Shown: one piece after another, positions 15,290 through 25,000 of the stretch | Numbering within the stretch: the stretch's first letter is position 1 | Layout: each line of letters starts with the position of its first letter | Assembly (NCBI GenBank): GCA_004144175.1 | Contig: SEFT01000026.1 | Location: 1 to 36,191, forward strand | Source of the DNA: Sphingobacteriales bacterium | Lineage (GTDB): Bacteria > Bacteroidota > Bacteroidia > Chitinophagales > Chitinophagaceae | Direction of reading: 5' to 3' | Length of the DNA stretch: 36,191 bases | Notes under the pieces: model-generated | Seen by the model: only the letters and a program-made list of their open reading frames with translations | Told to the model about the DNA's origin: nothing | The model's database searches: none | Program-made: the position numbers and the translations under genes

Positions 15290-15835
15290 ATGGAAACAAA
15301 GGAAATTCCGGTCAATCGGTTTGATATACCCGTGAAGTACGGCCTTATCATTGGCCTTGTAATGGCACTGGTAGTTACTATTCAGTACCAGTTCTTCAGT
15401 GAATCGTGGTGGGGCATTACTACTTTTGGTGTTTTCTCTTTTATCGTTAATATGGCTCTGTATTTCGTTACCGGCGTACAGCAGCGTAAGGCTTTTGGAG
15501 GATATATCGATATTAAACAAGCTTTTTCTGCCCTATTCGTTACCATACTTATCAGTCTTGTCATATCATTTATCTACAGCTATATATATGTAGAGTTCAT
15601 CGACCCCGATGTGATCGACCGTATCTCAAATACATCTATAGGCTTTGCCGAAAAGATGGGAGCCCCGCAGGAGCAACTCGATAAAATACAGGCACAGGTA
15701 GAAGAACAGAAGGAAAATGCGCACGGCATTGGCAAACAATTACTTGGATTTTTATCTCAGGTTGTTATCTATAGTATATTTGGGTTTATTATTGCAGCCA
15801 TAGTAAAACGAAAAAGGCCGGAGTTTACCGCCTAA
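15290..15835 (+). CDS. DUF4199 membrane protein
   Basis: This 181-residue protein has four hydrophobic helices: about 17-34, 42-60, 80-103 and 152-172. A soluble loop of about 45 residues rich in Gln and Glu lies between helices three and four. The pattern and the opening PVKYGLIIGLVMAL match the DUF4199 family of Bacteroidota, whose function is unknown. It is placed directly before a polyprenol-phosphate glycosyltransferase, 14 bases away. That fits a role as a membrane partner of the transferase, such as presenting or flipping lipid-linked sugar, but this is inference. Confidence 0.85.
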   Translation: METKEIPVNRFDIPVKYGLIIGLVMALVVTIQYQFFSESWWGITTFGVFSFIVNMALYFVTGVQQRKAFGGYIDIKQAFSALFVTILISLVISFIYSYIYVEFIDPDVIDRISNTSIGFAEKMGAPQEQLDKIQAQVEEQKENAHGIGKQLLGFLSQVVIYSIFGFIIAAIVKRKRPEFTA

Positions 15836-15849
15836 AAAGGAAAGAACAG

Positions 15850-16797
15850 ATGCCTGACATCTCTATCGTCGTACCATTATTTAATGAAGAAGAATCTCTG
15901 CCGGAGCTTGTAGACTGGATAGAGAAAGTATGTAGTGAACATGGGTATACGCACGAAGTAATAATGGTAGATGATGGCAGCACCGACGATAGCTGGCATG
16001 TGGTAAAACAACTTTCCGACCAGTACCCTGCTGTAAAGGGCATCAAGTTCCAGCGCAACTACGGTAAGAGTGCCGCGCTGAACGAAGGCTTTAAAGCTGC
16101 AAAAGGCAATGTGGTGATAACCATGGATGCCGACCTGCAGGATAGCCCCGATGAGATACCGGAGCTATACCGCATGATAACCGCCGACGGTTTCGACCTG
16201 GTAAGCGGCTGGAAGAAGAAGCGCTACGACAATACCTTCACCAAGAACTTACCTTCTAAACTATACAATTCGGTTAACCGCCGTATATCGGGCATCAAGC
16301 TGCACGACATGAACTGCGGGCTGAAGGCCTACCGCCGCAATGTGATAAAAAGCATTGAGATATATGGTGAGATGCACCGCTTTATACCCGTGCTGGCCAA
16401 GGCTGCGGGCTTCCGTAAGATAGGCGAGAAGGTGGTAGTACACCGTGCGCGTAAGTACGGTATGTCTAAGTTTGGCTGGGAGCGCTTCATCAATGGCTTC
16501 CTCGATCTGCTCTCTGTGCAGTTCATCAGCCGCTTTGGTAAGAAGCCCATGCACTTTTTTGGCTTGCTGGGTACGCTTACGTTCATGCTTGGCTTTATTG
16601 CCATATTTGCCCTGATCGTGCAGCGGATCATAGATGGTGCTGATTTTGGCCTTACCAATAAGATAGGCTTCTACCTGGCTATGACTGCCATGATCATGGG
16701 TACACAATTCTTCCTTGCCGGTTTCCTCGGCGAGCTCATTTCTCGCAGCGCTGCCGATCGCAACCACTACCTGATAGAAGAAACACTGGGCTGTTAA
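15850..16797 (+). CDS. Family 2 glycosyltransferase, polyprenol-phosphate (DPM1/GtrB) type
   Basis: Transfers a sugar from a nucleotide donor to a polyprenyl phosphate at the inner face of the cytoplasmic membrane. The 315 residues show the GT2 opening SIVVPLFNEEESLPEL, the donor-binding VDDGSTDDS, the metal-binding MDADLQDSPDE and HDMNCGLKAYRR. A C-terminal pair of membrane helices lies at about 236-258 and 274-296. That architecture is shared by dolichol-phosphate mannosyltransferases and bactoprenol glucosyltransferases (GtrB). The sugar cannot be read from the sequence. AAAGGAAAG lies upstream of the ATG. It is the last gene of the operon that begins with the BatA-like gene. Confidence 0.93.
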   Translation: MPDISIVVPLFNEEESLPELVDWIEKVCSEHGYTHEVIMVDDGSTDDSWHVVKQLSDQYPAVKGIKFQRNYGKSAALNEGFKAAKGNVVITMDADLQDSPDEIPELYRMITADGFDLVSGWKKKRYDNTFTKNLPSKLYNSVNRRISGIKLHDMNCGLKAYRRNVIKSIEIYGEMHRFIPVLAKAAGFRKIGEKVVVHRARKYGMSKFGWERFINGFLDLLSVQFISRFGKKPMHFFGLLGTLTFMLGFIAIFALIVQRIIDGADFGLTNKIGFYLAMTAMIMGTQFFLAGFLGELISRSAADRNHYLIEETLGC

Positions 16798-16924
16798 AGC
16801 CTACTTCGGCAAATATTCGAAACGTACAGCTATTGGCGTATCCGCCCCTATTTGGTAGTATCTCAAGTGGTTTTTTAAACCATTGTCGAAAATTTCCGTC
16901 AAATTTGCTGTCTTATTCTCCAGT

Positions 16925-19429
16925 ATGTATTTTATTCGCTGCATTGCTCTGCTGCTTTTCCTGGCGGGCATACCTACCATATTTGTTTCCGCACAGCCGG
17001 GTGGCGCACGTCCATCAGGGCAAGCAAAGCTACAAACAGGTAAACTGACAGGCCGCATTGTAGATGCACAAAAGAATCCTGTTTCCTACGCCACCGTTGC
17101 TCTGCTGCGTATGGACTCGAGCGTAGTGAATGGCGCATTGACGGATGATAAAGGCAACTTTACTATTGAGCCTACCGGTAGCGGTAGCTTTATGCTCCGT
17201 ATCAGCGGCATCAGTGTAGCCCAGCAAACCATAGGCAATATCAAGATACTTCCATCGGAGCAGGAGAAGAACCTGGGCAACATTACTGTAGGTGCATCGG
17301 CTAACGCACTAAAGACCGTAGAGATAGTAAGCGAACGCCCGGTAATGGAGATGAGCGTAGATAAGAAGGTATTTAATGTAGAGAAGAATACAACCGCTAC
17401 GGGCGGTAGCGCCGCCGATGTACTGCAAAACGTACCATCCGTATCGGTAGATGCCGAGGGTAATGTAAGCCTGAGGGGCAAGAGCGGCGTTACCATATTT
17501 ATAGATGGTAAGCCTGCAACCCTATTGGGTGGCGATATCAATTCGGCACTGCAGTCGATGCCGGCCTCCAGCATACAGAATGTAGAAGTGATCACGAACC
17601 CGTCGGCTAAATATGATGCGCAGGGTATGACGGGCATCATCAACATTGTGACGAAGAAAGATAAGCGTATGGGCTTTAACGGCAATGTGTCGGCAGGTGT
17701 GGGTACAAGGGATAAATACAACGCAAGCATTGGCCTCAACCTGCGGAACGATAAATGGAACATCTTCCTGAACAGTAGCTTCCGCAAGAACAGGAACTAC
17801 CACCGCTTTACTACCGACCGGAAGAACTATTATAACGACAGCACTTTCTATAGTTTCGAAGACAATACGCGCGACTTTGGCGGTTACTTCAATACGCTGG
17901 GCGGTGAGTACACGATTGATAAAAACAACAGCATTACCGTTACCGAAAATATCAACATAATGCGGTTTGGTGGCGGTACGGTTACCGATTTCTGGTCGCG
18001 CGATGGCGGAGTGCCTTATGCACACCAGCTGCGCTATGCCAAAAGAACCGGTGGGCCTGTATCCATCTCTTCTTCAGTAAACTATAAGCACAAGTTTGCG
18101 AAGCCGGGGCAGGAGATCAGCACCGATCTTACTTATGTAACCAGCAATTCAAAGAACAACCAGACCTACAATACCTACAGCTACGATGGTAACGAAGTAG
18201 CGGTAAAGCAGCCATTGGTACAGAAGCAGCCATCTCAAGGTGTAAATAACAGCTTCAACGGGCAGATAGACTATACCATGCCATTTATATCGAAGACAGG
18301 TAAGTTAGATGCAGGTGTTAAGAGCCAGATGTGGTGGTTTGAAAGCAGCAATGAGCCGGTGCTGGATTCGGGTAGTGGTGAGCAGGTAGACTACATATTG
18401 CTCAGCGATTATAAATACACACAGCAGGTAAATGCCGGCTATCTCAACTTTAACGATCAGGCAGGCAAATGGAGCTACCAGGCCGGTCTGCGCGTAGAGC
18501 AGGCTAACTACGAAGGTACCTCGAAGCTGCTGGGCGGGCAGAAGTACGGATACAATTTCCTGAACCTGTTCCCATCAGCATTCCTGTCTTACAAACTACC
18601 GAAAGACCAGACCGTATACCTCAACTATACACGCCGCATCAACAGGCCCAACTTCTGGCAGATGATGCCTTATTTCGACCTGTCGAACCCGCAGGATACG
18701 CAGATGGGTAACCCGAACCTGCGGCCTGAATTTATCAACAACACCGAGTTTAATTATAATAAGCAATTTAAAAAAGGCCACAACATCATTGCCAGCGCCT
18801 ACTACCAGTATACCGAAAACCTGATAGAACGCATACGCAGGTTTTATGAGAATGGTACGTCGTTTACACAGAACCAGAACGTAAGCTCTGCTACTACCTT
18901 TGGCCTGGAGCTAACGGGAAGGCTGCAACTGACAACCGGCTGGGACGCGACATTCAACGTCAACTTCTTTCAAAACAAGATACAAGGGCAGAACGTAGAC
19001 CCTGCGTTGAACAACAGCGGATCGAGTTGGCTGGGTAAGTTCAATACTAACTATAAGCTGCCGAAGAACTTCTCGGTGCAGCTGATGGGTAACTATGAAG
19101 CCCCTAAAATAGCCACACAGGGAAGGCTGGGCGAAGCCTGGTGGATAGATATAGCCGTAAGAAAGTCCTTCTGGAACAACAAGGCATCCCTGGTGGTGAA
19201 TGTGACGGACATATTCGATACCCGTAAGTACTGGATCTACTATGAATATCCGTCGTATATTCAAACGAACTATCGCGACAGGGAAACCCGAATAGGTAAT
19301 ATAACCTTCAGCTATCGCTTTGGTAAAGACAACTCGGGCGGGAACAGAAGCCGCCGCCAGGGCAATCAGAATGGCGCTAAAGACCGTAATAACCTGAAAT
19401 CGGACGACGGCGGCGACGGAGGTTTCTAA
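16925..19429 (+). CDS. TonB-dependent receptor-like outer-membrane beta-barrel protein
   Basis: The 834-residue product starts at ATG 16925; a TTG 42 bases upstream would extend the signal peptide implausibly. Order of parts: signal peptide ending IFVSA-Q, a carboxypeptidase-regulatory-like domain beginning GKLTGRIVDAQKNPVSYATV, and a plug domain with GGSAADVLQNVPSVSVD, SLRGKSGVTIFIDGKPA and YDAQGMTGIINIVTKK. A barrel of the OMP_b-brl_3 type follows (TYNTYSYDGNEV, NYTRRINRPNFWQMMPYF, GNPNLRPEF). The end is a hydrophilic Gly/Asn/Arg-rich tail after the last strand. There is no SusD neighbour, so it is not a standard glycan-uptake pair. The substrate is unknown. Confidence 0.9.
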   Translation: MYFIRCIALLLFLAGIPTIFVSAQPGGARPSGQAKLQTGKLTGRIVDAQKNPVSYATVALLRMDSSVVNGALTDDKGNFTIEPTGSGSFMLRISGISVAQQTIGNIKILPSEQEKNLGNITVGASANALKTVEIVSERPVMEMSVDKKVFNVEKNTTATGGSAADVLQNVPSVSVDAEGNVSLRGKSGVTIFIDGKPATLLGGDINSALQSMPASSIQNVEVITNPSAKYDAQGMTGIINIVTKKDKRMGFNGNVSAGVGTRDKYNASIGLNLRNDKWNIFLNSSFRKNRNYHRFTTDRKNYYNDSTFYSFEDNTRDFGGYFNTLGGEYTIDKNNSITVTENINIMRFGGGTVTDFWSRDGGVPYAHQLRYAKRTGGPVSISSSVNYKHKFAKPGQEISTDLTYVTSNSKNNQTYNTYSYDGNEVAVKQPLVQKQPSQGVNNSFNGQIDYTMPFISKTGKLDAGVKSQMWWFESSNEPVLDSGSGEQVDYILLSDYKYTQQVNAGYLNFNDQAGKWSYQAGLRVEQANYEGTSKLLGGQKYGYNFLNLFPSAFLSYKLPKDQTVYLNYTRRINRPNFWQMMPYFDLSNPQDTQMGNPNLRPEFINNTEFNYNKQFKKGHNIIASAYYQYTENLIERIRRFYENGTSFTQNQNVSSATTFGLELTGRLQLTTGWDATFNVNFFQNKIQGQNVDPALNNSGSSWLGKFNTNYKLPKNFSVQLMGNYEAPKIATQGRLGEAWWIDIAVRKSFWNNKASLVVNVTDIFDTRKYWIYYEYPSYIQTNYRDRETRIGNITFSYRFGKDNSGGNRSRRQGNQNGAKDRNNLKSDDGGDGGF

Positions 19430-19497
19430 AAACGATAACATTTCAGTTAATAATCTGGTATTGTATTTGGTTTAATAAGGCATATAAAACACTTACT

Positions 19498-20253
19498 ATG
19501 AAGAAATGGATGCAGATCGCCATGGTTACAGGCGCCATATTAGTGGCCGGCACTACCGCGCAGGCGCAGGGCGGCTTTCGCGACCTGATAAAGAAAGGTA
19601 CTAATGCGATAAGTAAGAATAATACCATAACACCCGGCGGCAGCTTCACCAATGACGAGGCGGTAAATGCACTGAGGCAGGCATTGCAGATAGGTACGCA
19701 AAATGCATCGGGCAGGCTCAACACCGTAAACGGATTTTTCGGCAATCAGCTCATCAAGATACTGATGCCGCCAGAAGCGAAGAAGGTGGAAAGCACACTA
19801 CGCTCTATAGGCATGGGCAGGCAGGTAGATAATGCTATACTGGCCATGAACCGCGCTGCTGAAGACGCCGCAGGTAAAGCAGTGCCGATATTTGTAAGTG
19901 CTATTACGTCTATGTCAGTATCCGACGGTATATCTATCGTTCGCGGTGGCAATGGTGCGGCTACTAACTACCTGCAGCGCTCCACCACGCAGGCGCTTAC
20001 CGATGCCTTCCGCCCCGTGATACAAAATTCGCTGGCCAAGGTAGATGCTACCAAATACTGGGGCGATGTATTCAGCATCTATAATAAGCTGCCCACTACA
20101 CGCAGCAAGGTAAATACCGACCTTACTGCATATGTGACCGAGCGTGCACTGAACGGTATGTTCGTAACCATAGCCGATGAGGAGAATAAAATAAGGACCA
20201 ACCCGGCCTCGCGCGTTACCGATCTGCTGAAGAAAGTATTTGGAGGAAGATAA
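19498..20253 (+). CDS. DUF4197 exported protein
   Basis: The 251-residue protein has a Sec signal peptide (MKKWMQIAM to about TTAQAQ, residue 23). A helical domain follows, with the DUF4197 hallmarks EAVNALRQALQIGTQNA, VDNAILAMNRAAEDAAGKA, the SMSVSDGISIVRGG segment and ATNYLQRST. The family is periplasmic and uncharacterised. Size is normal and the C-terminus (DLLKKVFGGR) looks complete. It lies between the beta-barrel gene and the DUF349 gene in the same direction, with gaps of about 70 bases, so each could have its own promoter. I found no strong Shine-Dalgarno. Confidence 0.88.
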   Translation: MKKWMQIAMVTGAILVAGTTAQAQGGFRDLIKKGTNAISKNNTITPGGSFTNDEAVNALRQALQIGTQNASGRLNTVNGFFGNQLIKILMPPEAKKVESTLRSIGMGRQVDNAILAMNRAAEDAAGKAVPIFVSAITSMSVSDGISIVRGGNGAATNYLQRSTTQALTDAFRPVIQNSLAKVDATKYWGDVFSIYNKLPTTRSKVNTDLTAYVTERALNGMFVTIADEENKIRTNPASRVTDLLKKVFGGR

Positions 20254-20328
20254 TTTGCGGAACTACCTGAATTTAATTAGTTTTATATCTCATATTATAT
20301 CAGGTAATACACAGATACTTTCTGACAA

Positions 20329-21957
20329 ATGGAAGAGGTTAAGACACAAGAAGACAGCCAGGTATCGCCCCTGCAAGCATGGTGGAGCGGTACACAATTT
20401 TCAGGCAAAGAACTCTATGAGTTGAAAGACAATGGAGAACTATATTTAAAACCCATTGGCAAAGGCAAAGAAAGGACCATAGGAACTTTTACGCCCGAGA
20501 ATGCAGATTTTGTACTGAAGGCGCTCATGGATAAATTTCATGAAGTAGAAGCCAAGGTAAGAGAACTGCAAACAGAATGGAGCAATACTACCGATAAGCT
20601 GAAAATACTGGGTAAAGTAGAGCGTACTAAAGAATACCTGCATCACTCCAATGCAGTAGGTAACTACCAAACGCTGCTGCAAGAGGTAGATGGCATGGAG
20701 CAGGAGCTGCACAAGCTTACTGATGAAAATTATCAAGCAAGGCTGAAACTGGTACAGCAGGCTGAGGGGCTTGTGGATAGCGACAACTGGAAGGAAACTA
20801 CCCAGATAATGCGCGACCTGCCGGAGCAGTGGAAACATATAGGCTATACCGATAAGCACAGAAGCGACGAGCTGTGGAACCGTCTGGAAGCGGCCCGCAA
20901 TAAGTTCTTCGACCGCAAGCGCCAGAACCAGGAAGATATAAATAAAGAGATGCTGCAAAACCTGGACCTGAAAATGGAACTGGTAGAGAAAGCAGAGAAG
21001 CTGGCAAGTTCAGAAAGTTGGAAAGAAACGACTGAGATATTCCGCCAGCTGATTGAAGACTGGAAGAAAATAGGGCGTACCCTCCCGGAGAAGAATGAAG
21101 AGCTCTGGCATCGCTTCATTACAGCTAAGAACGTTTTTTACGATAGAAAGAAAGGACACTTCGACTCGATACAACAGGAGCAGGAGCAAAACTACGCTGC
21201 TAAAATAGCGTTGGTAGAGCGTGCCGAGTCGATGAAAGACAGCACCGACTGGAACAAGACAGCGCAGGCATTTGGCGAGCTGATGGAAGAGTGGAAAGCA
21301 GTGGGCCGTGTACCATTGGAGAAAGCCGATGAGATATGGAACCGTCTGAATGCAGCACGTGAACAATTCTTCCAGGCTAAGCGCAGGCATTTTGAAACCG
21401 TGCGTGTAGAGCTGGACGACAACTATGCACAAAAGCTGGCATTGCTGAAACGTGCCGAAGCCCTGCAGCAATCGAACCGCTGGCGCGAGGCTACCGATGA
21501 GATGAACGAGCTGATGACCGAGTGGAAAAAGATAGGCCCTGTACCGCGCGAGCATAGCAATACCATATGGGAGCAGTTCATAGCTGCGCGCAAAGGCTTC
21601 TTTGAACGTAAAGATGCGAACCGCGAACAGCGTAAGAGTATGCTGGAGAAGCGCCGCGAACAGCGCGTGCACCAGGCAAGGTCTTTCTACAAACAAATAG
21701 AAGATGAACTGAAAGAAGAGCAGGACCGCCTTGCCGACTTTAAGAATGGGCTGGAGAACATTACACCCGGCCATAAAGAGCATGAGCTGCGCCAGCACTT
21801 GCAAAAGCTGATAGCACAGACAGAAGATAAGATACAGCGCAAACAGGCCAAGCTGGATAGCGTGAAGCAGGAAGTAGCCGAGATAGAGCGCCAGGAAAAT
21901 ATAAAGGAGCCCTCTGCCGAAATGCAGGAAAGCCCGCAACCGGAAGGTGAAGCGTAA
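20329..21957 (+). CDS. DUF349 repeat protein
   Basis: The 542-residue cytosolic protein is almost entirely helical. After an N-terminal region with a degenerate linker come four DUF349 repeats starting near residues 139, 215, 291 and 367, so the period is about 76 residues. Each carries the pattern L-V-x-x-A-E, W-x-x-x-T/A, E-x-W-K-x-I/V-G and D-E-x-W-x-R-F/L-x-A. The last 110 residues form a charged coiled coil (EQRVHQARSFYKQIEDELKEE) ending in an acidic Pro/Glu tail. The family's function is not established. A strong terminator follows, separating it from the helicase gene. Confidence 0.9.
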   Translation: MEEVKTQEDSQVSPLQAWWSGTQFSGKELYELKDNGELYLKPIGKGKERTIGTFTPENADFVLKALMDKFHEVEAKVRELQTEWSNTTDKLKILGKVERTKEYLHHSNAVGNYQTLLQEVDGMEQELHKLTDENYQARLKLVQQAEGLVDSDNWKETTQIMRDLPEQWKHIGYTDKHRSDELWNRLEAARNKFFDRKRQNQEDINKEMLQNLDLKMELVEKAEKLASSESWKETTEIFRQLIEDWKKIGRTLPEKNEELWHRFITAKNVFYDRKKGHFDSIQQEQEQNYAAKIALVERAESMKDSTDWNKTAQAFGELMEEWKAVGRVPLEKADEIWNRLNAAREQFFQAKRRHFETVRVELDDNYAQKLALLKRAEALQQSNRWREATDEMNELMTEWKKIGPVPREHSNTIWEQFIAARKGFFERKDANREQRKSMLEKRREQRVHQARSFYKQIEDELKEEQDRLADFKNGLENITPGHKEHELRQHLQKLIAQTEDKIQRKQAKLDSVKQEVAEIERQENIKEPSAEMQESPQPEGEA

Positions 21958-21980
21958 GTGAAACAACTTTACACAATATT

Positions 21981-22019
21981 TAAGATGGCCTGCGCTACTG
22001 TGCAGGCCATCTTATTTTT
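21981..22019 (+). terminator. Rho-independent terminator after the DUF349 gene
   Basis: Perfect 13-bp stem TAAGATGGCCTGC/GCAGGCCATCTTA with an eight-base loop, followed by TTTTT, 24 bases after the stop codon. Confidence 0.9.
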
Positions 22020-22076
22020 CTGCTAGCGTAGCCTTTGCTAACTTTATATTTCCCTTCCCAACCAACGATTGAAGTG

Positions 22077-25000
22077 ATGATTGTCAACCCCGAATTATTC
22101 CAAAGCAGATATAATAATCTTAATGAACGCCAGCGCGATGCAGTAGATAGCATCTACGGCCCCGTGATGGTAATAGCAGGCCCCGGCACGGGTAAGACCG
22201 AAGTACTATCAATGCGCATAGCCAACCTGCTACGCAGTGAAGCACAGGTACAGCCATCGGAAATACTATGCCTTACCTATACCGATGAGGCAACCAACTC
22301 GATGCGCCGAAGGTTGATACAGATCATAGGCACTGCTGCGCATAAGGTAAATATATGCACCTTCCATGCGTTCTGTAATAACGTAATCCAGGCCAATAGC
22401 GAATACTTCAGCATGCGTACGCTGCAACCGATAACGGACCTGGAGCGCACAGAGTTGCTGTACGACATACTGGAAAAACTACCGCAGGGCCATACGCTGC
22501 GTAAGCTAAGTGGTAATATCTACTACGATGCCAATAGGCTTAACCGCCTCTTCGACCTGATGAAGCGGGAGCACCTGCGCCCTGCCGATATAGAGCTGGC
22601 GGTAGATACGTACCTGGCTGATATACCGAACAGGGAAGAGTTTATCTATAAGAAATCGGGAAAGGGATATAAGAAGGGCGATGTAAAACAAGCGCTGATA
22701 GATGATGAAGTAAGGAAGATGAGCATCACAAGAGCAGCTGCTTCACTGTTCGATACCTATACCGAGCGGATGAAGGAGATGGGCAGGTACGACTTTAATG
22801 ATATGATCATCTGGGTGCTGGATGCCTTTGCGGCTAACCCTGCATTGCTGCAAAGCTACCAGGAGCGCCACCAGTTCATACTGGTAGATGAGTTTCAGGA
22901 TACCAACGGTTCGCAGAGCGAGCTGCTAAACCTACTTACCTCTTACTGGGAAGACCCGAACATATTTGTAGTGGGTGACGATGACCAGTCTATCTACGAA
23001 TTTCAGGGTGCGCGTATCCGCAATATCATCGACTTCTATGAAAAATATAAAGAGACGATCAGGATCGTAATATTGCCGCACAACTACCGCTCATCACAAG
23101 CGATATTAGATAAGGCTACAGCTACGATACAATATAACCGCCAACGCCTGATACACCAGCTGCAGGAGCTGAACCTGGATAAGAATATTATCTCTGCACT
23201 GCCGCGCTTTAAGGATGGTAAGGAAACGGTGACGCCGGTTATAAAGGTGTATAACAATCCGTTGCACGAAGAAGCGAATGTAGTAACTCAGATAGAACAG
23301 CTGCATGAGAATGGCGTAGCGCTGAATGAAATAGCCGTGCTCTATGCACAGCACAAGCAGGCCGATAACATCATGGCGCTAATGGAGCGTAAGGGTATTC
23401 CATATAGCGTAAAGAAGCCGGTAAATATACTGGAGCTGCCATTGGTACAGCAGATAATAAACATACTACAATACCTGGATGCAGAGCGTAAAAAGCCATT
23501 CAGCGCTGAGGCTATACTGTTCGAGATGATGCATGCGCCATACTATGGTATAGCGCCTACAGACATTGCCATGCTGTCGCTGTATATACAGAACAACAGG
23601 CAAAAAGACCATGGGCTCGGCTACTGGCGTGTGCTGTTGGGTAAAGAGCTGTTACTCGAATCACTTGATCTGGCATCGGTTGCCGCATTGAGAAGACTGG
23701 GTAAGAACGTAGAGCATTGGATGACACAACAAACAAGCCTGCCATTGCCGCTGCTGGTGGAGAAGATCGTATACGAAAGCGGTATCGTAGCGCACCTGCT
23801 GGCTACGAAAGACCATATATGGAATATGCAGGTGTTGCATACCTTCTTCGAATACGTGAAGGAAGTACACACGCGCAATGCTCAAATAAAGCCTGCCGAC
23901 TTCCTGCGGATGATAGACCGCATGCAGGACGAGAACATTGCGCTGCCGATACAAAAGGTGATACAGAATGAGAACGGCGTAAAATTCTATACGGCACATG
24001 GCGCTAAGGGTAACGAGTTTGAATACGTGTTCCTGGTAGGGTGTACCAAAAAATATTGGGAAGACAAGCGCGGCGGCAGCAGTGAATACAAGCTGCCCGA
24101 TACACTGACCAAAACCAATGACGACAGCGATAAAACATATAAGACAGAAGTAGCCCGCAGGTTGTTCTACGTAGCGCTGACGCGTGCGAAAAAACACCTA
24201 CAGGTATCGTATGCCGAGCAGGATAACCAGGGCAAGCCGCTGGAGCATTCCCTTTTCATAGATGAGATAAGTACGCCCGAAGAGCGCAACGTTGCTACCA
24301 TGCAACCGGAGCAACTGATGAAACATATGGAATGGGCCATGCAGCCCGTGCCGGAAGTACGCATTGAGATAGCCAACCGCCAGTGGATAGAACGCTGCCT
24401 GCAGCAGTATACCATGAGCTATACCACGCTGTCGAAATATCTGAAATGCCCGCTGAGCTTCTACTACGAAAGCATACTGAAAGTGCCGTACCTGAAGAGC
24501 GATGCGCTGGCATTTGGTAGTGCAGTACACTATGCGCTGGAGCGGATGTTCAAGCTGATGAAAGAACGCAAAGGCGTGTTCCCGGAGAAGGAGGAAATAC
24601 TCAACATCTTCAATACATCGATGTATGTAGAGTCGGAAGCCTTTACGCCCATACAGTATGAGCGCAGGATGGAGCAGGGGCACAAGATCATATCGGAGTA
24701 CTACGATAACTACATCCACCAGTTCTCCACCAATGTGGAGGTAGAATTTAAGATACCACGCTATTCGCTGGATGGAGTGCCGGTTACGGGCAAGATAGAT
24801 AAGATAGAGTTTGACGGCGATACCTGCACCGTAGTAGACTATAAGACAGGAGACCCTGATAAATCGGCCTTTGCACAAACGGCTGCGCCTAACGATAAAG
24901 AACCGCTGGGTGGCGACTACTGGAGGCAAATGGTGTTCTACAAACTGCTGATAGAAAACTACCAGGAGAAGAGCTGGAAGGTAAACATCGGCATGTTCGA

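Noticed and set aside
21010-21966. 318-codon open frame opposite the DUF349 gene
   Set aside because: Complement of a Glu/Lys-rich coiled-coil gene gives a Leu/Phe-rich pseudo-membrane protein; no independent support.
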